Assembly: GCA_013697725.1 (NCBI GenBank)
Contig: JACCWI010000027.1
Location: 1-64,000 of the forward strand
From: Tatlockia sp.
Lineage (GTDB): Bacteria > Pseudomonadota > Gammaproteobacteria > Legionellales > Legionellaceae
DNA: 64,000 bases
Direction of reading: 5' to 3'
Part shown: positions 8,843-19,590 of the stretch, piece after piece
Layout of the letters: the number at the start of each line of letters is the position of its first letter
Numbering within the stretch: position 1 is the first letter of the stretch
Position numbers and translations under genes: made by a program
The notes under the pieces: generated by a model
The model's database searches: none
What the model was told of the DNA's origin: nothing
Seen by the model: only the letters and a program-made list of their open reading frames with translations

Positions 8843-10066
8843 ATGGCGATCAAGAGAGACGTTAAATCCCGCTATCAAAAAGATGCACTTTGCAAAATTA
8901 ATAAACCGGCAAAGCTTACCCAAAGCAAACAACACTATGAACGGATTGCCTGTGTCTTTCAGGGCGGTGGCGCACTGGGGGCTTATCAAGTTGGCGCTTT
9001 TCGTGCCATTCAAGAACGAGGTTATCAACCCAATTTTATTGCTGGCGTGTCGATCGGCGCTATCAATGGGGCAATTATTGCTGGTAATGCCCCAGAGGAT
9101 CAGCTGGATAGATTAACCGAATTTTGGGATACCATCGCTCCAAAAGTATGGATGAACTCTAAACTCTGGGATGAACCAATTGATTATAAACTCTTTGATA
9201 ACCTACGCCATCTGCAAAACCAGGTAGGTGCCATGCAGTCCTTGTTTTTTGGACTAGAAGGATTTTTTAAACCTAGGCCGATTCCACCTTCAATCTTCAC
9301 TCACGGCAAGCCCGATGAATTAAGCTATTACGATACTTCCGAGCTTCGTGGCACCCTTGAGCGCCTAATTGATTTTGATCGAATCAACTCCAAAAAAACA
9401 ACCCTTTGCTTAGGTGCGGTGAATATAGTTTCGGGTGAAATGATTTTTTTTAATAATCAATCTGAATTAATTACGCCTGATCATATTCTTGCCAGCACCG
9501 CCTTACCCCCAGCCTTTGCTGCAGTAAAAATTGGTGAGGACTATTATTGGGACGGTGGCATCTATGCCAATACTCCCTTAGTTACAGTGCTTGATGCTTT
9601 ACCAGAGCAAGACACACTTTGTTTTGTAGTGGATTGTTTTAGCTTAAAGGGGAAAATGCCTGAAACGATGGACGAGGTTGAAGAACGCCAAAAAGATATC
9701 CGCTACGGCAGCCATTCGCGACGATTAACCAACGTTTATACGAGTCGCCAAAATTTACAGATTGCCATTAATTTACTAGGTCATCATTTAACGCCAGAAG
9801 CAAAAAATAATACAGAAATACAGCAATTGTTAACTTTAGGTCACGCAAAACGCTTTAGTGTGGTGCATATTATATTTAACGGCACTCCCTTTTCCCATGC
9901 CTTTAAAGACTACAATTTTGTCCGTTCCTCAATTAACAATCGTCTAAAAAGAGGCTTTATGGATGCAACAGCGGTACTTGATAAACCGGATTGGGAGAAA
10001 AAATCAAAAAAATTGCTTGCTTGCTCTATTTACGGGGTACCCATGCAATATTTTGATCAAAAATAG
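8843..10066 (+). CDS. Patatin-like phospholipase family protein
   Basis: The 407-residue protein has the full patatin signature: an oxyanion-hole loop (FQGGGALGAYQVG, about residues 38-50), the nucleophile elbow GVSIG (GxSxG) near residue 70, and the catalytic Asp in the DGGIYANTPL motif near residue 235. The C-terminal part (residues 260-400) is the extension found in bacterial proteins with a DUF3734-type tail. These enzymes hydrolyse acyl esters of phospholipids by a Ser-Asp dyad. No signal peptide is visible, so the protein is cytoplasmic or exported by another route. Patatin-like phospholipases are numerous in Legionella and some are secreted effectors; the sequence alone does not say whether this one is. 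The gene stands alone, convergent with radA. Confidence 0.92.
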   Translation: MAIKRDVKSRYQKDALCKINKPAKLTQSKQHYERIACVFQGGGALGAYQVGAFRAIQERGYQPNFIAGVSIGAINGAIIAGNAPEDQLDRLTEFWDTIAPKVWMNSKLWDEPIDYKLFDNLRHLQNQVGAMQSLFFGLEGFFKPRPIPPSIFTHGKPDELSYYDTSELRGTLERLIDFDRINSKKTTLCLGAVNIVSGEMIFFNNQSELITPDHILASTALPPAFAAVKIGEDYYWDGGIYANTPLVTVLDALPEQDTLCFVVDCFSLKGKMPETMDEVEERQKDIRYGSHSRRLTNVYTSRQNLQIAINLLGHHLTPEAKNNTEIQQLLTLGHAKRFSVVHIIFNGTPFSHAFKDYNFVRSSINNRLKRGFMDATAVLDKPDWEKKSKKLLACSIYGVPMQYFDQK

Positions 10067-10135
10067 CCACCCCTCTTAAACAGTTAGGGCAAATAGAAAA
10101 TAGTCTAGCTATCAGCTCAGAAGAGTTTATTTAGC

Positions 10136-11491
10136 CTAAACTTTCTCTAACACCTCTTGCAAATGCTTCACTGCGGTAATTTCAATCTCGCAATCGAGTG
10201 CTTGTTTGGGTGCGTTGGCAAAGGGAATTATGGCCCGTTTAAAACCATGCTTTGCCGCTTCACGAATGCGCTCTTGTCCACTTTGTACAGGTCTTATTTC
10301 ACCCGCTAGACCAACCTCACCAAAAATAATCGTTTCCCGATCAAAAACACGATTACGCAGACTTGAGACAACCGCTGCAAGCAGAGCTAAATCACTGCCA
10401 GTCTCAGTGACTTTTACGCCGCCCACCACATTGATAAATACATCCTGATCAAAGGTTGCTATACCTCCATGACGATGAAGTACCGCTAGTAAGATTGCTA
10501 AGCGATTATGTTCTAATCCTGCTGTCACGCGTTTTGCTTGCTGGCCATGCGCTTCATCCACCAGGGCTTGAACTTCAACCAACATCGGTCTTGAACCTTC
10601 CCAGGTCACCATCACCGCCGAGCCAGGCGTGCTTTCAGGCTGACGCGAGAGAAAAATAGCTGAGGGATTGGCAACTTCTTTTAAGCCACGATCAGTCATT
10701 GCAAAAACACCCAATTCATTCACAGCCCCAAAGCGGTTTTTTATGGCGCGAATCACACGAAAACGATTATCACTTTGTCCTTCAAAATATAAAACACTAT
10801 CAACCATATGTTCTAAAACGCGTGGTCCGGCTAAGGCACCTTCTTTAGTCACGTGACCTACCAGGAATACAGCAGTTTGCGTCATTTTAGCGAAGCGCAC
10901 TAATTGGGCTGCCGATTCACGCACCTGCGAAACGCCACCGGGTGCTGAGCTAATTGTTTCGGTGAAAATGGTTTGCACGGAATCAATTACGATAATTCGC
11001 GGCGTTTCTTTTTGTGCTTGAGCGATGATGGCTTCAACCTGTGTTTCAGCTAAAAGTCGAAGATTAGCGATGGGTAATTGCAAACGCTTTGCCCGCATCG
11101 CAACTTGTTGTAGCGATTCTTCACCAGTGACATAGAGCACTTTTTGCGTTAGAGATAAGTTTGCCAGCGTTTGTAAAAGTAAGGTTGATTTACCAATGCC
11201 CGGATCGCCACCAATTAAAACCACCGAACCATCAACCAGACCTCCTCCTAAAACTCGATTTAACTCCGACAAACCGCAATCCATGCGGTTTTCTTTATCA
11301 ATCACCACATCAGTAAGCGCAGTTATGGTAGAGCGTTGGTTAGCATAATGCCCCATTCGTGCATTACGGCTAGCAGGAAGTGCATTTTCTTCGCTAATTG
11401 AATTCCAACCACCACATTGCGTACACTGCCCCGCCCACTGGGAAAAAACTGCAGCGCAGTGGTTGCAGACAAATCGTAATTTCGTTTTCAT
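10136..11491 (-). CDS. radA: DNA repair protein RadA
   Basis: The 451-residue protein has all parts of RadA/Sms, which promotes branch migration in recombination intermediates. An N-terminal four-Cys zinc finger is present (FVCNHCAAVFSQWAGQCTQC), as are Walker A in GGDPGIGKSTLLLQ, Walker B in IIVIDSVQTI, and the RadA-specific KNRFGAVNELGVF motif. The Lon-protease-like C-terminal domain runs from about residue 285 (SAVMVTWEGSRP to the end) and is used here for DNA binding rather than proteolysis. Length is typical. The gene is on the minus strand, convergent with the patatin-like gene and divergent from the flavoprotein gene. Confidence 0.97.
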   Translation of the reverse strand: MKTKLRFVCNHCAAVFSQWAGQCTQCGGWNSISEENALPASRNARMGHYANQRSTITALTDVVIDKENRMDCGLSELNRVLGGGLVDGSVVLIGGDPGIGKSTLLLQTLANLSLTQKVLYVTGEESLQQVAMRAKRLQLPIANLRLLAETQVEAIIAQAQKETPRIIVIDSVQTIFTETISSAPGGVSQVRESAAQLVRFAKMTQTAVFLVGHVTKEGALAGPRVLEHMVDSVLYFEGQSDNRFRVIRAIKNRFGAVNELGVFAMTDRGLKEVANPSAIFLSRQPESTPGSAVMVTWEGSRPMLVEVQALVDEAHGQQAKRVTAGLEHNRLAILLAVLHRHGGIATFDQDVFINVVGGVKVTETGSDLALLAAVVSSLRNRVFDRETIIFGEVGLAGEIRPVQSGQERIREAAKHGFKRAIIPFANAPKQALDCEIEITAVKHLQEVLEKV

Positions 11492-11619
11492 TTGGCAAGA
11501 CCGTTTACAAAAAACTGAGCTTAGGTGGATGCCTTAACCTTGTCAACTAAGCGGCTTTCACTTGTTAAAATACTACACTGCCCTTAAACTCGAAAACTTG
11601 TATTTGAACCCAAGCTAAA

Positions 11620-12663
11620 ATGACAAAAATTTATCAATGGACTGTTGTAGGTGCAGGCCCTGCCGGAATTGCTGCAATCGGGAAACTTTTAGATCTTGGA
11701 ATTTCCGGGACAGACCTTCTCTGGGTGGACCCACAGTTCAAAGTAGGCGATCTGGGCTCACTTTGGAAAAATGTCTCTTCAAATACTAAGGTTAGACGCT
11801 TTGTTGATTTTTTAAATGCTGCAGAGTCATTTAACTTCCAAAATGCAGATAGAGACTTCCGCTTAAACCATCTAGATCCAGAAGAAACCTGCTGTTTGTC
11901 TGATGTAGACGATGCTTTAAACTGGGTTAGCAAGCAATTAATGCAAAAAGTTAACAGCGAAAAAGCCCTTATTCAGCAAATATCGCTCAGTCAACGTCGC
12001 TGGTGTTTGCAGACAGATTCACAATGCTATTATTCTTATAATGTCATTCTGGCAACCGGGGCTGTTCCACGGTTTTTGGATTACTCAAGTGCAGAGCTAA
12101 TCCCCTTTGAAATTGCTATCGACAAAGAACGTCTTAGTTCTGAAATAGATAACTCGCAAACCTATGCACTATTTGGATCCTCGCATTCGGCAATTATTAT
12201 TCTGCGCCATCTCATCGATTTAGATGTTAAAAAAGTCATCAACTTTTATCGTTCGCCCTGCCGCTACGCGATTGAGCTGAATCAATGGATTCTTTTCGAT
12301 AATACTGGTCTAAAAGGACAAACGGCTGAATGGGCTCGAGAAAATATTGATGGTCAGCTGCCCGATAATCTTGTTCGCTACAAGAGCAGCCAGGCGAATA
12401 TTACTCAGTATTTACCCGAATGCAATAAAATTATTTACGCAGTAGGCTTTGAGAAACGCAATAATATTGCTATTGATGGCTATGAAAATTCACACTATAA
12501 CCCTCACGTTGGCATTATCGCTCCGGGCTTATTTGGCTTAGGCATTGCTTATCCGCAACTTAAATCAGATCCCTTTGGTAACTTTGAATTGCAGGTAGGG
12601 TTATGGAAATTTATGACCTACTTAAACGAAGTTATGCCAACTTGGCTAAAATATCACAGCTAG
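11620..12663 (+). CDS. FAD-dependent oxidoreductase of the pyridine nucleotide-disulfide reductase class
   Basis: The 347-residue protein begins with a dinucleotide-binding motif, VVGAGPAGIAAIGKL, for FAD. A second nucleotide-like segment follows (ALFGSSHSAIIIL, near residue 183), as in two-domain flavoprotein reductases and monooxygenases. The ATG motif (VILATGAVPRFLD) near residue 145 is another family mark. The CxxxxC redox pair of thioredoxin reductase or lipoamide dehydrogenase is not seen, so a monooxygenase-like or lysine N-hydroxylase-like activity is as likely as a reductase. The C-terminus keeps the GIAYP turn. No neighbour points to a substrate: radA is divergent and xseB follows. 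Class assignment is firm; the specific reaction is unknown. Confidence 0.72.
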   Translation: MTKIYQWTVVGAGPAGIAAIGKLLDLGISGTDLLWVDPQFKVGDLGSLWKNVSSNTKVRRFVDFLNAAESFNFQNADRDFRLNHLDPEETCCLSDVDDALNWVSKQLMQKVNSEKALIQQISLSQRRWCLQTDSQCYYSYNVILATGAVPRFLDYSSAELIPFEIAIDKERLSSEIDNSQTYALFGSSHSAIIILRHLIDLDVKKVINFYRSPCRYAIELNQWILFDNTGLKGQTAEWARENIDGQLPDNLVRYKSSQANITQYLPECNKIIYAVGFEKRNNIAIDGYENSHYNPHVGIIAPGLFGLGIAYPQLKSDPFGNFELQVGLWKFMTYLNEVMPTWLKYHS

Positions 12664-12728
12664 TGAAGCAAGACATGGTTTTGAATTAACAGTATACTTT
12701 GCCCAATTTAGATTCCAGGATACCTCAG

Positions 12729-12947
12729 ATGACGAAAGCAATTCATTTTGAAAAATCAATGACTGACCTTGAAGAAATAGTTATGCAATTGGAGAGAGGT
12801 GAATTATCCCTTGAAGATTCCTTAAAACAATTTGAAAAAGGAATTAACCTTGCTCGGCGCTGTCAGGAAGTTTTAAATCATGCTGAGCAAAAAATTGAAG
12901 GGCTCGCTGCCTCCAATTCACTAGTCGATGAAAAGCCTGATGTCTAG
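12729..12947 (+). CDS. xseB: Exodeoxyribonuclease VII small subunit
   Basis: The 72-residue protein is XseB, the small subunit that assembles with XseA to degrade single-stranded DNA. It shows the family pattern [20 protein letters not shown], then [24 protein letters not shown], which makes the two-helix coiled coil. A longer in-frame reading from TTG at 12699 adds ten residues that do not look like the family; ATG at 12729 gives the usual length. It overlaps the next gene, ispA, by a few bases, an order (xseB-ispA) common in gammaproteobacteria. The large subunit is not in this window. Confidence 0.95.
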   Translation: MTKAIHFEKSMTDLEEIVMQLERGELSLEDSLKQFEKGINLARRCQEVLNHAEQKIEGLAASNSLVDEKPDV

Positions 12948-13830
12948 CCAATCCATCGCAATTTATTTAAGCCGCCATGAACTTAGGCTCAACCAACTAG
13001 TCAGAGAGTCAATAATACCATCTGAACAAATAAAAAATGCGATACTCTATTCTCTGTTTCCCGGTGGAAAACGACTGCGTCCGACTTTAGTTTATCTATC
13101 GGGTGAAATCTTGGGTATTGATATCGCGGTACTTGATCTTATTGCAGCAGCAATTGAATTAACTCATTGCTACTCCCTCATTCATGACGACCTACCAGCA
13201 ATGGATAATGATGATTTTCGCCGTGGAAAACCCTCCTGTCATAAAGCCTTCGATGAAGCAACGGCTATTTTAGCTGGAGATGGCATGCAAGCTCTAGCCA
13301 TTGAAATTTTACTAACTCATTTAAATGCAAATTTAACACCAGAGCAGCTTATTAAAGTAATTACTGAGCTCGTTCATGCGAGTGGTACAGCAGGCATGGT
13401 GAGCGGCCAAAGCCTCGATCTTTCAGAATTATCGAAAGCGAGTATCGATGAATCCCAACTGCGGACTATTCACAGCCTTAAGACAGGAAAATTAATCACT
13501 GCTTGCGTTAGTATGACTATTGCCGCTGCACAGACCAGCGATTTAACAATAGAAAAAGCCTTGCATAATTATGCCGAATACTTGGGATTAGTTTTTCAAA
13601 TGCAAGACGATTATTTAGATCACTATGCTCAAACCGATCTCTTGGGCAAAGGGCGCGCTTCCGACCAAGCCAATCAAAAAATAACTTTTTCCAGCTTATA
13701 CACAAAAGAGGAATTAGGAACGCTAATTAATCAATATTTTGCAAAGGCAAAGAAAGCTCTAAATCCCTTAGGTGAAAAAGCAAGAGACTTGCAGGCATTA
13801 ACTGATTCTCTTCGCCAACGAAGCGCTTAA
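12940..13830 (+). CDS. ispA: Farnesyl diphosphate synthase (geranyltranstransferase)
   Basis: The 296-residue enzyme condenses isopentenyl diphosphate with dimethylallyl and geranyl diphosphate to give farnesyl diphosphate, the precursor of undecaprenyl and quinone side chains. The first aspartate-rich motif is in [15 protein letters not shown] and the second in [12 protein letters not shown], both Mg2+-diphosphate binding. The two residues before DDLPAMD (Leu-Ile-His) follow the short-chain IspA pattern. Two in-frame starts are possible, ATG 12928 and ATG 12940, both inside the end of xseB; neither has a clear ribosome binding site, consistent with translational coupling. I give the shorter form. 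A second prenyl synthase, ispB, is at 20.1 kb. Confidence 0.93.
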   Translation: MSSQSIAIYLSRHELRLNQLVRESIIPSEQIKNAILYSLFPGGKRLRPTLVYLSGEILGIDIAVLDLIAAAIELTHCYSLIHDDLPAMDNDDFRRGKPSCHKAFDEATAILAGDGMQALAIEILLTHLNANLTPEQLIKVITELVHASGTAGMVSGQSLDLSELSKASIDESQLRTIHSLKTGKLITACVSMTIAAAQTSDLTIEKALHNYAEYLGLVFQMQDDYLDHYAQTDLLGKGRASDQANQKITFSSLYTKEELGTLINQYFAKAKKALNPLGEKARDLQALTDSLRQRSA

Positions 13831-13870
13831 GACCAGAGGAACCTCAGATATTATACTCAAGGGGATATAA

Positions 13871-14836
13871 ATGGATCCAATTACCCATGGTGCTTTAGGA
13901 GCAGCAACTGCCCAGTTAGTTTTATTTAAAAAAAATAAACAGAATGCATGGATAGTTGGTGCTTTAGCTGCTATGGCACCTGACCTGGATATTTTTATTC
14001 GATCTGATACTAATCCGATGTTGCAGCTTCTTTATCATCGAAATTTTACACATGCTATTAGCTTTATTCCTCTAGGTGCTATTTTAGTCACTCTTGGACT
14101 TATGATTTTTAAGCGCTTTCGTAAAGATTGGCCTGGCACTTTCCTGGCTGCTTTCATTGGTTTTTCAACCCATGGTTTACTTGATGCTTGCACAAGTTAC
14201 GGTACCATGCTTTTTTGGCCTTTTTCTGATGCTAGAATTAGCTGGGATTTGATAGCGATTATTGATCCCTTTTTTACATTCCCTATAATTCTGGGTTTGA
14301 CTTGGACAATCGTTAATAATAATCGCTTAGGCACAATTATTGGTCTTTTATTAGCAGGCTCGTTTCTTTTATTTAACAGTTATCAACACAGCCGGGCAAT
14401 CTCAGCCTCTCTTAGCTATGGAAAACAACAAAACCTGCAAATTACGAGACTACGCAGCTTTCCATTTTTATTAAGCTCAACCTATTGGCGAACAGCAATT
14501 GATAGCAATCAACAATTTTACCTTGCAGATGTTCATACCCCTCTTTCGAGCAATACTAAAGTGAAAGCACTTGGCAATTATCCTAAATTTTTATCCACTG
14601 AATTACCTAATTATGTAAAAGAATCACCTAGCTTGCTGCAGGATTTTAAAATTTTTAATTGGTTTACTGAGGATTCTCTGATTTTAGCGGGAGAAAGTCC
14701 TTTAACGCTAGTCGATGGACGTTATCTGATTGGTGAACATCCTCTTATTGCGCTCTGGGGCATTCAATTTTTACCGGGAAAAACCCATGTTGATTCGTTA
14801 GGGTTTATTAAACTCGAAGCGAAAAATGGTACGTAA
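13871..14836 (+). CDS. YdjM/DUF457-type membrane-bound metal-dependent hydrolase
   Basis: The 321-residue protein begins MDPITHGALGAA, the hallmark of the LexA-regulated YdjM-like family of predicted membrane metal hydrolases. The His of THG, the APDLDIF motif near residue 38, the HRNFTHA segment near residue 58 and the FSTHGLLDACTSYGT segment near residue 100 supply the likely metal ligands. Four or five membrane segments lie in the first 180 residues, followed by a soluble C-terminal domain of about 140 residues. The activity of the family is not established. Upstream AGGGGAT is close to the ATG. It is convergent with obg. No LexA box was recognised in the 40 bases between ispA and this gene. 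Confidence 0.85.
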   Translation: MDPITHGALGAATAQLVLFKKNKQNAWIVGALAAMAPDLDIFIRSDTNPMLQLLYHRNFTHAISFIPLGAILVTLGLMIFKRFRKDWPGTFLAAFIGFSTHGLLDACTSYGTMLFWPFSDARISWDLIAIIDPFFTFPIILGLTWTIVNNNRLGTIIGLLLAGSFLLFNSYQHSRAISASLSYGKQQNLQITRLRSFPFLLSSTYWRTAIDSNQQFYLADVHTPLSSNTKVKALGNYPKFLSTELPNYVKESPSLLQDFKIFNWFTEDSLILAGESPLTLVDGRYLIGEHPLIALWGIQFLPGKTHVDSLGFIKLEAKNGT

Positions 14837-14903
14837 TAATATTTTTTTTTGACCTAACTTCCCATATGCAGAGACCTGTCGAAAGTCTTTCACTATTGCA
14901 AGT

Positions 14904-15982
<1,079 letters not shown>

Positions 15983-16236
15983 ATCCCAAGCTCTAAAGCC
16001 TAGGGCGTGGTGCAGATTCAATTGGAATTGTAACTCTCTGTCTTAATAAAGATCTTCACCATTATTTCAGGCGTATTTCAGCTCTTGCTGTCTACATCCA
16101 TTAAGTTCAAAATCAACTCTAGTTCAACGATTCTGATGAGCTGCAAAATTATTTAAAATTGCTAGCGCTCATTTTCCAAAATAAGAATTTTAAGCGCGCA
16201 ATCAGATATAAAATTAACAGATTTTATTGACAGAGA

Positions 16237-16524
16237 TTAATTCTCTTCTGCTTTTTCCACTACATTTTCAACAGCATTAATCGTGATAAATTTACGATTT
16301 TTTTCGCCCTTCACTGTGAATTTTACAATTCCAGTTATCAAAGCAAATAAAGTATGATCACGACCGCAACCTACATTTTCACCTGGATGAAAACGTGTGC
16401 CACGTTGTCGAACAAGGATTTCACCTGCATTAACCAATTGACCGCCAAAACGCTTGACACCAAGGAACTTAGGATTCGAGTCACGGCCGTTACGAGTACT
16501 ACCGCCTGCTTTCTTATGAGCCAC
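16237..16524 (-). CDS. rpmA: 50S ribosomal protein L27
   Basis: The 95-residue protein starts [16 protein letters not shown] and continues [11 protein letters not shown], the L27 N-terminus that reaches into the peptidyl-transferase centre. The core [20 protein letters not shown] is typical. The C-terminus is slightly longer than in E. coli and acidic (NVVEKAEEN). It follows rplU after 16 bases and forms one transcript with it. Confidence 0.98.
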   Translation of the reverse strand: MAHKKAGGSTRNGRDSNPKFLGVKRFGGQLVNAGEILVRQRGTRFHPGENVGCGRDHTLFALITGIVKFTVKGEKNRKFITINAVENVVEKAEEN

Positions 16525-16540
16525 TTCTTTCCCCTCTTAC

Positions 16541-16849
16541 TTAACCAATCGCAGTAATTTTTACTTGCGTATAATATTGTCGATGACCCATTTGTTTCAT
16601 ATGGTGTTTACGACGACGGAATTTAATAATTTTAATTTTCTTATGGCGACCATGCTCGAGCACTTCTGCTTTAACAAAAGCATTTGCAATAAGAGGTGTA
16701 CCTAAAGTGATTTTATCACCATCAGCAAGCATGACAACTTCTGCGAAGTTAACTTCTTGACCCACTTCTTCAGTAAGAAGTTCTAATTTGATAATATCGC
16801 CTTCCTTTACACGGTATTGCTTACCGCCCGTTTTAATTACAGCGTACAT
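16541..16849 (-). CDS. rplU: 50S ribosomal protein L21
   Basis: The 102-residue protein starts MYAVIKTGGKQYRV and contains KIIKFRRRKHHMKQMGHRQ near the C-terminus, both diagnostic for L21, which binds 23S rRNA domain VI. GGAGATGAGTT precedes the ATG. It is the first gene of rplU-rpmA and is divergent from rplY. A stem-loop lies in the leader about 50 bases upstream. Confidence 0.98.
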   Translation of the reverse strand: MYAVIKTGGKQYRVKEGDIIKLELLTEEVGQEVNFAEVVMLADGDKITLGTPLIANAFVKAEVLEHGRHKKIKIIKFRRRKHHMKQMGHRQYYTQVKITAIG

Positions 16850-16895
16850 AACTCATCTCCAACTCGCCGCTATGGCCTCACAAAATCAATAAAGT

Positions 16896-16918
16896 GGCGT
16901 ATTCTATTAAATTACGCC
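16896..16918 (-). promoter_or_regulatory. Stem-loop in the rplU leader region
   Basis: A 6-base-pair inverted repeat, GGCGTA and TACGCC, with an 11-base AT-rich loop lies 47 to 69 bases before the rplU start. It could form in the rplU leader RNA if transcription starts upstream of it. Autogenous control by L21 is possible but is not supported by anything else in the sequence. Confidence 0.3.
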
Positions 16919-16947
16919 AACGACTTCAAGTTGAATTTAAAATATTG

Positions 16948-16953
16948 TATACT
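16948..16953 (+). promoter_or_regulatory. Candidate -10 element upstream of rplY
   Basis: TATACT lies about 99 bases before the rplY ATG. The matching -35 region is weak (TTCAAG at 17-base spacing). The gap between rplU and rplY (16850-17051) otherwise holds no open frame I would call a gene. Confidence 0.35.
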
Positions 16954-17051
16954 ACGACCCCTTTCTTATTTTCAATTCTTTGTCCTGGTCGCGGGCAAAG
17001 CGCTTAGAAATCATAAGTTTGAAGGGTTTTTATTAATTATGGAGACAAAAG

Positions 17052-17738
17052 ATGTCAACAATCATTTTAGAAGCTGAAACAAGAAAAGACATGGGGAAAG
17101 GTGCGAGCCGCCGCCTGCGTCGTCTTGAAAATAAAATACCTGCTATTGTTTATGGCGGCGACAAAAAACCTCAAACCGTTCACTTATCGCAAAACAAGGT
17201 AGTGAAAGCTCTGGAAAATGAAGCCATTTACTCAAGCGTATTTAGTTTAACTATCGATGGTAAAGACCAGCAAGTTATTCTTAAAGACATGCAACGCCAC
17301 CCTTTTAAACCTATTATTCTCCATATGGATTTACAACGTGTCTCCGCCAAAGACATATTGGTAAAATACATACCCCTGCATTTTATTAACGAAGAAACTT
17401 CGAAGGGTGTCAAAACAGGCGGAATCATTTCTCATACTATGAACCAAGTGGAAGTTCGTTGCAAAGCGAAAGACTTACCTGAATTCATTGAAGTGGACAT
17501 GGCTGATGTTGCTATGAATGATGTAGTGCATCTTTCAGCTTTGAAATTACCTAAAGGTGTTGAACTCACAATTGACGTGAAAGACGGTAGCCATGATTTA
17601 CCTGTGGTTAGTATTCACGCACCAAGAGTTAGCACTGTGGAAGATGAAGAGCCAACAGAAACGACTGAAGAAGTTGAACAAGTTGAAGCCTCTGATACTG
17701 CGTCTGATAAGACAGAAGAAGAAAAAAGTGCAGACTAG
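17052..17738 (+). CDS. rplY: 50S ribosomal protein L25 (long CTC form)
   Basis: The 228-residue protein is the two-domain L25/CTC type: a 5S rRNA-binding N-terminal domain (ILEAETRKDMGKGASRRLRR, then AIVYGG) and a C-terminal beta domain (residues about 95-190, with IPLHFINEETSKGVKTGG). E. coli L25 has only the first domain. The tail from residue 195 is very acidic (EDEEPTETTEEVEQVEAS and on). GGAGA precedes the ATG by 7 bases. A strong terminator follows, and pth comes next, the usual rplY-pth-ychF order. Confidence 0.96.
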   Translation: MSTIILEAETRKDMGKGASRRLRRLENKIPAIVYGGDKKPQTVHLSQNKVVKALENEAIYSSVFSLTIDGKDQQVILKDMQRHPFKPIILHMDLQRVSAKDILVKYIPLHFINEETSKGVKTGGIISHTMNQVEVRCKAKDLPEFIEVDMADVAMNDVVHLSALKLPKGVELTIDVKDGSHDLPVVSIHAPRVSTVEDEEPTETTEEVEQVEASDTASDKTEEEKSAD

Positions 17739-17769
17739 GCACTCGCTTCTTACTTAAGTAAATTATTGT

Positions 17770-17805
17770 CTAAGGCAAGGGAGCTCTCTTGCCTTAGCTT
17801 TTTAA
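17770..17805 (+). terminator. Rho-independent terminator after rplY
   Basis: CTAAGGCAAG pairs exactly with CTTGCCTTAG around the loop GGAGCTCT, followed by CTTTTTAA. The stem is 10 base pairs. It separates rplY from pth, which begins 18 bases later. Confidence 0.9.
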
Positions 17806-17822
17806 TCTAATAGATAGATCTC

Positions 17823-18392
17823 ATGGCAATAAAACTTATTATCGGTTTACGCAACCCCGGTTCTGCCTATGAGTATACGCGGCATAATGCCGGTGGCTGG
17901 CTTGTAGAAGCTTTAGCACAACGCTGCAAGGTCTCGTTTAAAAATGAAAAAAAACTTCACAGTGAATTAGCGGCTATTGAAATAGATAATCACAGCTGCA
18001 AAGTACTTCTGCCTTTGACTTTTATGAATCATAGTGGTTTAGCAGTCAGAGAAGTCTGCCAATTTTATCGTATTGCTCCTGATGAATGCCTCGTAGCTCA
18101 TGACGAATTGGACTTGCCCCCGGGTCGTATTAAAATTAAAACAGGCGGTGGTCATGGCGGCCATAACGGTCTACGAGATATTATTGCCCAATTAGGTAGT
18201 TCTAATTTTCACCGGTTACGAATAGGGATTGGTCATCCTGGCCATAAAGACCTGGTACTAAATTATGTTTTAGGGAAGCCCTCCCAACAAGATAGACAAT
18301 TAATTTTTGATGCTATTGATCGCGGCAATTCCAGTATTGCGATAGCCATTAGCGGCGATATCGCTAAAGCGATGAATTTAATTAATAGCTAG
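17823..18392 (+). CDS. pth: Peptidyl-tRNA hydrolase
   Basis: The 189-residue enzyme frees tRNA from prematurely released peptidyl-tRNA. Family marks are IIGLRNPGSAYEYTRHNAGG with the catalytic His (HN), TFMNHSGLAV, AHDELDLPPG with the conserved Asp, and GGHGGHNGLRDI. Length is typical. No good ribosome binding site precedes the ATG, which is 18 bases after the rplY terminator. ychF follows. Confidence 0.97.
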   Translation: MAIKLIIGLRNPGSAYEYTRHNAGGWLVEALAQRCKVSFKNEKKLHSELAAIEIDNHSCKVLLPLTFMNHSGLAVREVCQFYRIAPDECLVAHDELDLPPGRIKIKTGGGHGGHNGLRDIIAQLGSSNFHRLRIGIGHPGHKDLVLNYVLGKPSQQDRQLIFDAIDRGNSSIAIAISGDIAKAMNLINS

Positions 18393-18468
18393 TTCGTCGA
18401 CTCAAGCTTTGCAAGATTAAAATATCTAGCAGCAACCAACTTTTTTTGAAATTTTTTAGAGGTGCCTG

Positions 18469-19560
18469 ATGGGATTTAAATGTGGAATTGTAGGCTTGCC
18501 CAATGTTGGTAAATCAACTTTGTTCAATGCTTTAACAAAGGCTAAAATTCAAGCAGAAAATTATCCCTTTTGTACCATTGAACCCAATGTGGGTTTTGTC
18601 GCCGTCCCTGATTTACGTCTCGCTGCCCTTAGCGACATCGTCAACCCTCAGCAAGTCGTCCCCACTACTATGCAATTTGTGGACATTGCAGGTTTGGTTA
18701 AAGGGGCTTCGAGCGGCGAGGGTTTAGGCAATCAATTTCTGGCAAACATCCGTGAGACAGACGCCATTGCTCATGTTGTCCGTTGTTTTGAAAACGACGA
18801 TATCATTCATGTTGAAGGCAAAGTTGATCCTATTAACGACATTGAGGTGATCAATACGGAGTTAGCTTTAGCCGACATGGATAGCCTTGAAAAAGCTCTC
18901 TTAAAATCGGGTAAACTTAGCCGAGGCGGCAATAAAGAAGCACTGTTAGAAAAACAAGCTTTTGAAAAATTAAAAGCCCATTTGGATCTGGGCTTACCAG
19001 CACGCACCTTAGCTTTAACGCCCGAAGAAGAACTTGCTTCACGTCGCCTTTGTCTTTTAACTGCTAAACCTGTGCTATATATCGCCAACGTTGACGACAA
19101 TGGTTATAATAACAACCCTCTTTTAGATAAGGTTGTCGCTTTAGCTAAAGAAGAAGGTGCGTCAGTTGTCGCCCTTTCTGCAGCAACTGAGGCCGAGTTA
19201 GTTAGCTTAGATGAAGCAGATCTTAAAGAGTTTATGGATGATTTAGGCTTAGAAGAACCGGGTCTACACCGAGTTATACGGGCCGGCCATGAGTTATTAG
19301 GTTTACAAACTTATTTTACTGCTGGTGTTAAAGAAGTACGTGCATGGACAATACCTAAAGGCGCAACCGCACCGCAAGCCGCTGGCGTAATCCATACAGA
19401 TTTTGAAAAAGGCTTCATCCGAGCGGAAGTCATAGCCTATGACGCTTTTATAACCCATCGAGGGGAACAAGGCGCTAAGGAAGCAGGAAAATTACGGCTT
19501 GAAGGCAAAGATTATGTGGTCTGTGATGGCGATGTGATGCATTTCCGTTTTAATGTTTAA
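18469..19560 (+). CDS. ychF: Redox-regulated ATPase/GTPase YchF
   Basis: The 363-residue protein is the Obg-related YchF (OLA1): [15 protein letters not shown] (G1), [17 protein letters not shown] (G3), a coiled-coil insertion, and the C-terminal TGS domain with [20 protein letters not shown], then EKGFIRAEV. The G4 position reads NVDD rather than NKxD, the known feature behind ATP preference. It binds ribosomes and has roles in stress response. GAGGTG lies 4 bases before the ATG. Confidence 0.97.
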   Translation: MGFKCGIVGLPNVGKSTLFNALTKAKIQAENYPFCTIEPNVGFVAVPDLRLAALSDIVNPQQVVPTTMQFVDIAGLVKGASSGEGLGNQFLANIRETDAIAHVVRCFENDDIIHVEGKVDPINDIEVINTELALADMDSLEKALLKSGKLSRGGNKEALLEKQAFEKLKAHLDLGLPARTLALTPEEELASRRLCLLTAKPVLYIANVDDNGYNNNPLLDKVVALAKEEGASVVALSAATEAELVSLDEADLKEFMDDLGLEEPGLHRVIRAGHELLGLQTYFTAGVKEVRAWTIPKGATAPQAAGVIHTDFEKGFIRAEVIAYDAFITHRGEQGAKEAGKLRLEGKDYVVCDGDVMHFRFNV

Positions 19561-19590
19561 GAAATATTCTTTGTAAAATTAACCAGAATT